This document shows, piece after piece, positions 55,556 through 64,000 of a stretch of 64,000 nucleotides of DNA. The stretch is taken from assembly GCA_911728455.2 (NCBI GenBank), contig OU452225.1, positions 15,412,731-15,476,730 of the forward strand. Direction: 5' to 3'. A program made the position numbers and the translations under genes. The notes beneath the pieces are model-generated. The model saw only the letters and a list, made by a program, of their open reading frames with translations. It made no database searches and had not been told where the DNA came from. The stretch is from Marthasterias glacialis (Eukaryota > Echinodermata > Asteroidea > Forcipulatida > Asteriidae). Each line of letters begins with the position of its first letter. The first letter of the stretch is position 1.

Positions 55556-58500
55556 TACTTACTTAAGCCTTCCACCCCTCCTGGGGTATAGGCCATCAAC
55601 AAGTGTCCTCCAGAGTCCTCTGTCTTTTGCTGTTCTTTCCAAGTCATTCCAGGTGGAGCCAATCTTTTTGGTGTCTGCCTGTAGGTCTCGTCGCCAGGTG
55701 TTTCTTGGCCGGCCTCTTTTCCTCTTCCCTTGCGGATTCCAAGTAAGTGCCTGTCTTGTGATGTTTGATGTTGGTTTCCTTAGGGTGTGTCCTAACCATC
55801 CCCATCTCCTCCTTCCAATTTCTTCTATCACTGGGTTTTGATTCGTTTTCTTTTGAATTCCAAATGTTCTTGAGTTGAAGGAAAGCTCCCCTGCTTTTTC
55901 CGATCCTAGCTTTCACATCAGCATCTGAGCCACCATTTTTGTCGATGATGCTTCCCAGATAGGTAAAGCTCTCAACCTCTTCCAATGCATTTCCCTCAAG
56001 ATTAATTGGATCACAGTTTGTTGTGTTCATACGGATGATCTTTGTTTTACCTCTGTGAATATTTAGTCCCACAGAAATAGATGTGGATGCAATCGTTGAT
56101 GTCTTTTCTTGCATCTGCAGTTTATTTTGAGATAGAAGTGCCAGGTCATCTGCAAAATCAAGGTCTTCTAGCTGGTTCCACAAGGACCACTGGACTCCTG
56201 TTCGCCTCCCCTCTGTAGATGTTTTCATGATCCAGTCGATGACTAGGAGAAAGAGGAAAGGGGAGAGTAAACATCCTTGTCTGACCCCAGTTTTTACTGC
56301 AAACTGTCTGGTGTACTGTCCATCATGCATCACTCTGCAGCACATACCATCATAACTGTTGCTGATCAGGTTCACAAGCTTGAGGGGCACTCCGTAATGT
56401 CGCAATAATTTCCACAGAGTCTCTCTATTTACACTATCAAATGCTTTTTCATAGTCTATGAAATTGATGTATAGTGGCGAGTTCCACTCCAAAGATTGCT
56501 CTACTATGATTCGAAGGGTTGCAATCTGATCAATACATGATCTGTTCTTCCTAAAACCGGCTTGATTATCCCTCAAATGTGGGTCTACAGCTTCTTTCAT
56601 TCTTTCTAGTATGATTTTGTTAAACACTTTTCCTGGCACTGACAGTAGAGTGATTCCTCTGTAATTGGAACATTTGCTGAGATCTCCTTTTTTTGGGAGT
56701 TTGATGAGATATCCCTCCTTCCAGTCTAAAGGTACTTCTTCCTCTTGCCAGATCTTTCCAAATAGTGGGTACAGTAGTTCAACAGTAGTGTTGATATCCG
56801 CTTTGAGTGCTTCAGCTGGAATATTATCTGGACCTGTTGCTTTGCCGTTTTTTAGCTGTTGAATAGCTTTCCTGATTTCCTGTTTACTTGGTCTGTTGCT
56901 GTTAATGTTGAGGTCTTGTTCTGCTGGTTGAATGTCTGGAGCATTTTCTGGTGTGGGTCTATTGAGTAGATTTTCAAAATGCTCTGCCCATCTGTTTAAT
57001 TGCTGCTCTTTGCCAATGATGGTATTTCCATCTTTGTCTTTTACTGGTTTATCTGGTTTGCTATATTTTCCTGCAAGTCGTTTTGTAGTATCGTATAGTT
57101 GTTTTATGTTCCCTTTGCTTGCTGCTTCTTCTGCTTCGTCAGCCAGATTATCAATGTATTTCTTTTTGTCAGCCTTGATGCTCTTCTTCACTTCCCTGTT
57201 TGTGCTTGTGTATTCTCCGTGTGCTCTAGCTTTCGACTGTCTCGTACGAGCATTGTTAAGAACTGCTTTCTTCTGTTTTCTTGTTTCTAGTTTATTAAGA
57301 GTTTGTACTGATATCCATTCTTTGTGTTGGTGCTTCTTGCTTCCTAATACTTCCTTGCAAGTGGACGCTAATGTTTCTTTGACATCCTGCCACTGTTCTT
57401 CAAGAGTATTTTCTTCATCATGGAATCCTTGCAGAACCTGAAACTTGTTTGAAAGTTTGATCCCATATTTCTCTTTAAACCCAGTGTCCTTCAAAAGGCC
57501 CACATTAAACTTTTGTCTATTCACTGTTACTTGCTTCTGTCTCTTGAGTTTAAGCCGCAGTCTTGCAATCACTAGGTGGTGGTCTGATGCTACATCTGCA
57601 CCTCTCATTACTCTGACATCTTGAAGAGATCTTCTGAATTTCTTCGCAATGCATATATGGTCAATCTGGTTTTCTGTTATATGGTCTGGTGACACCCAAG
57701 TAGCCTTATGAATTCTCTTGTGTGAGAATATACTGCCTCCTATTACCAATCTATTTAGTGCACATGTGTTTAGGAACATTTCTCCGTTTTCACTCATTTC
57801 GCCAATTCCATGTTTACCCATTACTTCTTCATAGCCCGTGTTGTCATCTCCAATCTTAGCATTAAAATCTCCCATCATGATGTTTACATCTTTCTCAGGA
57901 CACTTGTCTAGGATACTCTGTAATCTTTGGTAAAACTCTTCCTTGACTTCATCCTCACTATCATTTGTTGGAGCATAGCACTGAATAACATTTAATTTAA
58001 TTTTGTCCACCTTTGTTTTGAAAACTGCTCTAATGATTCTGGAACCATGAGCTTCCCATCCCAGTAGTGAGTTTTGCGCTTCTTTTGAGAGCAGAATTCC
58101 TACCCCTTCTGTGTGTGGAGCATTCTCCTGTTCATGTCCTGAGTAGAGTAAAAGTTCTCCACTCATCAGTCTCTTTCGACCAGACTCTGTCCATCTTGTT
58201 TCACTCAATCCTAATATTTCTAGGTTGTAGTTATGCATTTCTGTAGCTACTTGAGTTAATTTCCCTTGTTGATACATAGTCTGCACATTCCAGGATCCTA
58301 TCTTTAAAATGCTCTTGGTTGAGAGAAGGGTATTCAACCCAGTAGCTTCCGGGGAATCCCGGCTTTCACCACTTGGCGTCATGCGTCTTCCAGATGGAGA
58401 TCCTTCCTCTTCCAAGATAAGTTCTCTTTGTTCACTTGTTAACGTTTCTGTAGCAAGGTATTTTTTACAAGGTAGGGCAGCTGACCCTACGCCTAACCTA

Positions 58501-58845
58501 TGCCTGGATGGATTGTTGTTATTCCTTGGGTAGGGGGATCCAGATAGGATGCTCCCCCTGGAGAACATAGTGCTGGCGACAAGTTGGTGTTCCTATGTTC
58601 AGTCCGCTATATAAATTATTCTGGGCAAGCGGGACCCAGTCGTCTCTCCCAATCAGCCTACTCTGTGGTGAGTAGTTGCCCGAGGTGCACCGGCTTGGAG
58701 GAAGGGAATAGACATTTGCACAGGTAGAGGCATACAGTGCCAGGGTAGGGTCTTATAATGGAGTGCCCTCCTTTTCGCCTTTCGGCTAGACACCCGCCCA
58801 GATAGAATCTAGCTGCTACGCATATCCTGTGCCATTTCACACCCC
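55556..58845 (-). mobile_element. Non-LTR retrotransposon (LINE), APE-RT type, RTE-like
   Basis: About 3.29 kb inserted in intron 1 of gene 2. Flanked by a 16-bp direct repeat GGTAAGAAACTGTACT (55540-55555 and 58846-58861); the single empty site is seen near 28044 upstream of gene 1. The 3' end carries a short AAGT-type tail. Minus-strand orientation, about 277 bp of 5' UTR, then a long open frame. The intact target-site duplication shows a recent insertion after the gene duplication. Confidence 0.92.
55644..58568 (-). CDS. LINE ORF: apurinic endonuclease and reverse transcriptase
   Basis: Open for 974 codons. An APE-type endonuclease comes first (ILKIGSWNVQTMY, LGLSETRW, MMGDFNAKIGDD, IDHICI, SDHHLVIARL), then a reverse transcriptase (LPKKGDLSKCSNYRGITLL, NQAGFRKNRSCIDQI, IDYEKAFDSVNRE, GVRQGCLLSPFLF, LDFADDLALLSQ). 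The sequence resembles elements annotated as craniofacial development protein 2-like or RTE. After LKNIWNSKE the expected linker of several dozen residues is missing, and the conserved C-terminal block (RRRWGWLGHTLRKP, KRKRGRPRNTWRRDLQAD) continues in another frame at 55559-55831. This copy therefore has an internal deletion with frameshift and is probably not autonomous. Confidence 0.88.
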   Translation of the reverse strand: MFSRGSILSGSPYPRNNNNPSRHRLGVGSAALPCKKYLATETLTSEQRELILEEEGSPSGRRMTPSGESRDSPEATGLNTLLSTKSILKIGSWNVQTMYQQGKLTQVATEMHNYNLEILGLSETRWTESGRKRLMSGELLLYSGHEQENAPHTEGVGILLSKEAQNSLLGWEAHGSRIIRAVFKTKVDKIKLNVIQCYAPTNDSEDEVKEEFYQRLQSILDKCPEKDVNIMMGDFNAKIGDDNTGYEEVMGKHGIGEMSENGEMFLNTCALNRLVIGGSIFSHKRIHKATWVSPDHITENQIDHICIAKKFRRSLQDVRVMRGADVASDHHLVIARLRLKLKRQKQVTVNRQKFNVGLLKDTGFKEKYGIKLSNKFQVLQGFHDEENTLEEQWQDVKETLASTCKEVLGSKKHQHKEWISVQTLNKLETRKQKKAVLNNARTRQSKARAHGEYTSTNREVKKSIKADKKKYIDNLADEAEEAASKGNIKQLYDTTKRLAGKYSKPDKPVKDKDGNTIIGKEQQLNRWAEHFENLLNRPTPENAPDIQPAEQDLNINSNRPSKQEIRKAIQQLKNGKATGPDNIPAEALKADINTTVELLYPLFGKIWQEEEVPLDWKEGYLIKLPKKGDLSKCSNYRGITLLSVPGKVFNKIILERMKEAVDPHLRDNQAGFRKNRSCIDQIATLRIIVEQSLEWNSPLYINFIDYEKAFDSVNRETLWKLLRHYGVPLKLVNLISNSYDGMCCRVMHDGQYTRQFAVKTGVRQGCLLSPFLFLLVIDWIMKTSTEGRRTGVQWSLWNQLEDLDFADDLALLSQNKLQMQEKTSTIASTSISVGLNIHRGKTKIIRMNTTNCDPINLEGNALEEVESFTYLGSIIDKNGGSDADVKARIGKSRGAFLQLKNIWNSKENESKPSDRRNWKEEMGMVRTHPKETNIKHHKTGTYLESAREEEKRPAKKHLATRPTGRHQKDWLHLE

Positions 58846-59774
58846 GGTAAGAAACTGTACTCCTTTGTTATTAAGCGAATACCCGAACGGGCTTAGATGC
58901 ATCAGGTGAAAACGAATACAACAGGAAATGAAAGGAACGGCGGCATTCATTGTACTTTTATTTTACCTTTGAATATTATTTCCCATTGAACTTCCTCCTA
59001 ATATAAATCCGGTTCTCTTAGGCTCAAGTTTTAACCTTGACATAAGATCAAAACAATTGTATGATTGTATGTGTGTCTTTCGATACTACAAAAAATAAAA
59101 CAACTTGCTTTCTTTTCAAACTATTTATTTGTTTCAGAATGATTGCAAAGTTGTTGTATGAGTAAAAACATGTACACAAGGAAGAAGTGTGATTCATTTT
59201 ATTCGCACCAATGCTTGCAATGATGGATTGCTTTCAGTATCAACCATCACTCTACTGCAATTTTTACATTTAATTTTGGAAAGACTTGTCGTCAGTAGTT
59301 GAACTATGATGAAGTTATTCCTTTACATGGTAGGTAAGTAGGTCCAGTAGGAACCTTTGAAAACTGAAATGATTTTCTGTAGCTCCGTCTGCATAGTGTC
59401 TTGGGTTGTTTCTGGCTATGGCAAGAATATTAGTATTAATACGGCCTATACTATTATTAACATTTATATTCATATTTATAATTTTATGCATATGAATAGG
59501 TATATCAATATTAAATTCTATATTTATATTAATATCAACATCAATATCCTGGAGTTGTTATAAAAAATATTATAGTGCTTTGCTACAATAACATCAGGCA
59601 AATTCTGATGTTTTCTCAAAACACAACATTACAATAAATTCAAGAATCCATGAAGTGGCTTCTCAACTTACATTGTTTGCACACAAAATTACAAATTAAT
59701 TTCTATCTGCATAGCTATAAACTAAACTTTACTTCCTGCTCATTATCTTACAGAAACAAAACTCTGTTACTTAC

Positions 59775-59960
59775 CAATGTAAAGATGAAAGTAGAGGAAG
59801 ACAAATACAAAAATCAAAGGCAGGTGTAGATTTATTGATGATAGTGACTCTTACAATTTCCTCGTCATTTTGTGACACAGAAATAGATGTAAAAATCCAA
59901 ACTAATTCGTTCAAAATCAGAATGAAGGCTGAACAGAAAATGCCTGTTACTTCAGTGTAA
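59775..59960 (-). other. Gene 2 non-coding first exon (5' UTR)
   Basis: Counterpart of 28733-28920, with the same donor (GTAAGTAAC). It should splice over the LINE at 55556-58845 to the exon carrying the ATG. The 5' edge is approximate. Confidence 0.42.
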
Positions 59961-59985
59961 TAATGACTGTGCAATGAACCAGTGT

Positions 59986-59996
59986 GATTTATACAC
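59986..59996 (-). promoter_or_regulatory. Candidate TATA box of gene 2
   Basis: GTGTATAAATC on the minus strand, conserved with the gene 1 copy at 28945-28955 in sequence and in distance to the first-exon donor. Confidence 0.4.
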
Positions 59997-62507
59997 AATC
60001 ATACAACGAACACAACCTAGTTATATACCTAGATGCAGATTTATTGAGTACAACTGACTGCCTAAACTGAATAGCGATTTGTATAGCTCATTCAAATCAG
60101 GCATGATGCAATGTCCATGCTTGACATTGTACTCCCTGTCTGTACCATTGAACTAACTTCTGTACAAAACTTCCTTGTTCCTCTTTACCATAACTGCATC
60201 AGCCAAAGCCCCAAACTCATGGCTTAAAATCATTACCACGAGTCTGTTTTTGAAGAACATTGTCTTACATCTTGACCATTTTTTACGAAAGCTGACATGG
60301 AAAACGAGCATCGTTTCCACATTGTCTGCTTTACTTCTCCATTTTCTTTATGGGTCTTGAACACACAACAAAGGTTAGCCAACGTTTCAACCAGAGCATT
60401 GTAAATGCAGAAAATGATTATGAGTTAATTGATTTGCAGGGTGTAGGGCATGCAACCATGAACATGAGGGTATATTTCTATGGGGGAAGTCCCTTTAGTG
60501 AACTCACTATTTTTTACATAAAGGAACTATTCAACCATTGATGCAGCCAGCTCCAAGGTTCAACAATAGATGTAAAGCTGTGCTATTTCATTCAATGTGG
60601 TATTTTCAATGCAAATAGTTTCCAATTCAGATTAGCTTTGGTTGATACGGCAACTTTTTCTTCACATAATAACCTTGCTACGCACTGTTACAGAATAACA
60701 ATGCAGTGAGCAATTCAGTGACGGAAACTGTACAGTTCACAACCAGAGAGTGATAAAGCATTGAATGATGTTTCATCTTATTTATTCAAACTTATTCACC
60801 ATTTTGCGGGGATTTCTTGGAGACTTAGTAAAAGAGAAGAAGTGCTGGGAGTTTTGAAATCCAGGCAAACGGGAAAAAGACTGGTCCCATGTCTGTATCC
60901 CTCATAGGCCGAATTATCACGTCAGATGATCAGAATAAGGGGACAAGCGAGACACTATACAAACAAGAGAGGGCACTATCCCAATCGGGAATGTACGCTC
61001 AAGGTGTATATTTATTTTGTAGAGTTGGTTAGTTCCTAACTGACATTCCTTCAGGGTCTATTACTTGTCATATGGGTAACAATTCACACAATAGACCTTT
61101 ATCATGGTGCGGCCATCTTGATTTTTTCCCATTCAAACCATTAATTGTAACCGAACTGGGGCTGGAAGGGCAAATAGTCTGGTTCCTTTTTGTATTAGCA
61201 TATATTACTGTTATTGGATACAGGGAACATGACCAAGATGGTTGCGGCATGATAAAGGTCTATACCTAACTAAAGAAGATTTGTGAATTCCCTAATTGAG
61301 CTTGTGTTTTTTTAGTATTTCCAATAATCGAACCCATTAGGACATCTGAATCACTATGTTTGACCGATCGATTAATTTATCAGATAATTCCAATCAGTGC
61401 TACAAAAATATTGATTTTCATTAACACACACTTCTGAATAAGTAAGTTACTGAAGAAGTTCTCCTCAAAGCTACCAACCACACACATCGTGGAGTTAGTG
61501 TATTTCAACAAAAACAATTACCAATTCAATATACAATTCGTTACATAATGTTGCTTATGACTTTCTCCCTGCCTTATTAGTCAAAGGGCCATGTCACATT
61601 GGAGCAATTTACAGACAACAACTCTATGTCAATCTCCACATAATTGCCTGGGGAGTAAGATACTAATAGGAAAATTAATGTTGTGCAACCGAAGTGTTCC
61701 TTTTGCATGCAGTGCAGTTGGTTGCCTGTAGAAATTGCCCTGTATGGCAAGGCCCTAAGTAAGCAAATTTGTCTTAAATAAAGAAACATTTTCTTCTTGT
61801 CTCCTGGAATTAGGCTTCGGTGAATCCGCATATATTAAGAGATTATACAAACTCACTAATAATTTATACTATACCTTTGTAGAGATTGTGCATAAATCAC
61901 AGCAAATTAATTTTTACTTGGAGTATATACTATTTAGTCCTTAAAATAATGTAATTTGCTCCAAAAGTGAACTAAGGCAAATCACTGAAATAATTTTTAA
62001 GAAAAATGATTTTTAATATGTTCTTTTTTACCCACCATCAAATATGTAGGTAGGTTGCCTTCATTGGAAAACTGCATATGAATACCTTGGAGAACTTATG
62101 CATTATAATTAAAAAACATAATCTTCAGGGATATATGAAATTTTGATATTAAAACCGTCTTTTGGAAGTAGCAAATAGACCCCTTGCATGAAGGCCACAG
62201 CACCGAGACCAAATAATGGAAACGTGAACGTGTGTACACACCATGCAAAACGCTCAACCAATGATAGGTATTCCTTTAACATCAGTGAGGGCGCTGTTGG
62301 TTCGTTATTTCAAATGCATAGGGGTTTTAGAACTTTTTTTCTGCTCAGCAGAACTTTTAAAAGCAACATTTTCTAGATCCTAACACCGGAGTTTGAAAAA
62401 TATTACTAAAATCTCAGCTGCAATAATATTGAAATAATATTGGCGCATAAAAGTACATAAAATATGTCTTCAAAAGTAATTATAAAGCCATTATCAAATT
62501 TTTAAGT
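59997..62507. other. Intergenic region between gene 3 (3' side) and gene 2 promoter
   Basis: Paralogous copy of 28956-31497, including the same MITE (61091-61263). No coding exon recognised. Confidence 0.6.
61091..61263. mobile_element. MITE ATAGACCTTTATCATG, intergenic copy 2
   Basis: Paralogous copy of 30094-30262. Confidence 0.78.
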
Positions 62508-63304
62508 ATCTAGTTGATGTCTGTTTACATCAATTCCCTTGACTGCCTGTAACCACCAGGCATCTGGTTAATGTCTGTTTACATCAAGTTTCTTGACTAC
62601 CAGTAACCACCAGGCATCTAGTGGAGGTCTGTTTACATGAAATCTTTTGACTATCTGTAACCACAGGCATCTAGTTAATGTCTGTTGACATCAAATCTTT
62701 TGACTACCAGTAACCACCAGGCATCTGGTTAAGGTCTGTTTACATCAAATCTTTTGACAACCAGTAACCACCAGGCATCTGGTTAAGGTCTGTTTACATT
62801 AAAATTTTTGACTACCAGTAACCACCAGGCATCTGGTTAAGGTCTGTTTACATACTATCTTTTGACTACCGGTAACCACAAGGTCTGTTTACATCAAATC
62901 TTTTGACTACAGGTAACCACCAGGCATCTGGTTAAGGTCTGTTTACATCAAATCTTTTGACTACCGGTAACCACCAGGCATCTGGTTAAGGTCTGTTTAC
63001 ATCAAATCTTTTGACTGCCGGTAACCACCAGGCATCTGGTTAAGGTCTGTTTACATCAAATCTTTTGACTACCGGTAACCACCAGGCATCTGGTTAAGGT
63101 CTGTTTACATCAAATCTTTTGACTACCGGTAACCACCAGGCATCTGGTTAAGGTCTGTTTACATCAAATCTTTTGACTACCGGTAACCACCAGGTATCTA
63201 GTTAAGGTCTGTTTACATCAAATATTTTGACTACCAGTAACTACCAGGCATCTGGTTAAGGTCTGTTTACATATTATCTTTTGACTACCGGTAACCACTG
63301 GTAT
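62508..63304. repeat. 54-bp minisatellite in gene 3 3' UTR (15 units)
   Basis: Same repeat as 31498-32520, with 15 units by my count. It directly follows the gene 3 stop codon. Confidence 0.93.
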
Positions 63305-63776
63305 CTAGTTATCATCAAGCTCTGGATTGATGACGCTGACATTTTCATAGACTGCTGGTAACATGCATGACTGTAAGCAATAACATTGATCAGAAAAGAG
63401 GAAACAAAGTCAACTTCGAGATTAAAAAAAAAATCAATTTCGTGTTGTCCTTTCCTTAAATAAGATTTGAAAAGTGTAACATTAAATAAGTAAACCGAGG
63501 TATTGCTCTGTTATGAATCATTAATAGGACTATGAATAAATTTGTAGGATGAAATGATTCTCCCAGAATCAACTGGTATGACGGGAGCTTCGCTATTTAC
63601 AAATTTTATTTTGAGATTTATGTTAAATCAATTGAAGAGTTATTTCATAAACAATTAACATAGAACTTACATTATCAACTGGAGCATTTCCTATTTTCTC
63701 CAGCACTCCAGTGATCTCTTTGAAGCTTGGTCGCTTGTTTGAAGATCTCCTCCAACATCTTAACATCAATGCGTAA
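63305..63776 (-). CDS. Gene 3: C-terminal exons of a second Tie-like kinase (5' part off window)
   Basis: Exons 63671-63776 (end of the kinase domain, [18 protein letters not shown]) and 63305-63370 (tail with YENV and stop TAG at 63307-63305). Both encode the same residues as gene 2 as far as I can see; base changes such as TTG to TTA in LMLR are silent. The rest of the gene lies to the right of the window. It shows that the kinase form exists in at least two tandem copies. Confidence 0.85.
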
Positions 63777-64000
63777 CTGAATAATCAACACATGTACGGG
63801 TGTTAGGAACTGTTATTTTTCTCTAAGCAAAAAGCAAACATGCTGAAATGCACAAATGTTTTAGATTAGACACCAGGGAAAGGCTAAGCATAATTATTGG
63901 AATTTAATTCAAGTATCAAAGACACTGCATAAATATAAAGCAGTGGTGTTGACATCAAGGATGTAGACAACTTAAGGGTAGCTTGTTTGCTTTCTGAGAA

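Overview
Eukaryotic (metazoan) DNA: AT-rich, with long introns, GT-AG splice sites, a LINE, tRNA-derived SINE fragments and many short inverted-repeat DNA transposons. The encoded proteins and the style of the repeats suggest an invertebrate deuterostome, most likely an echinoderm such as a sea star; the species is an inference. No prokaryotic features, CRISPR arrays or viral fossils were recognised.

The window holds three head-to-tail receptor genes, all on the minus strand. Gene 1 (coding 27879 down to 347, continuing off the left edge) is a receptor tyrosine PHOSPHATASE. Gene 2 (coding 55373 down to 32521, complete) is a receptor tyrosine KINASE. Gene 3 (63776 down to 63305, only its last two coding exons) is another copy of the kinase. 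I assembled the exons by hand. Gene 2 gives 32 coding exons, 4758 nt and 1585 residues plus stop. Gene 1 gives 35 coding exons and 1739 residues before the window ends. Reading frame and splice phase are kept throughout both.

Genes 1 and 2 carry almost the same ectodomain: signal peptide, two F5/8-type fucolectin (FTP) domains, two Tie-type Ig domains, Tie-type EGF repeats, four FN3 domains, and a membrane-proximal domain resembling that of R2B receptor phosphatases (PTPRM/PTPRK) with a K-A-K-R furin-like site. The homology stops just before the transmembrane exon. Gene 1 then has an unrelated transmembrane segment, a proline-rich repeat linker, a D1 phosphatase domain with its key catalytic motifs intact, and the start of D2. 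Gene 2 has a different transmembrane segment, a Tie-like kinase domain, and a short tail with a YENV (Grb2-type) motif. Opposing enzymes thus share one sensor and a duplicated promoter. In vertebrates, Tie2 is opposed by a separate phosphatase, VE-PTP (PTPRB). This kinase/phosphatase pair is the main discovery candidate.

The repeating unit is about 31 kb and includes the intergenic region and 5' UTR exon. Distal ectodomain introns (about 16.7-28.9 kb against 43.4-59.9 kb) align closely, and one tract of about 0.9 kb is almost identical. In the membrane-proximal half only exons align. Insertions after duplication include a LINE with a 16-bp target-site duplication, a 1.47-kb hAT-like element and several MITEs. 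A 54-bp minisatellite lies immediately after the kinase stop codons, with 19 units in gene 2 and 15 in gene 3.
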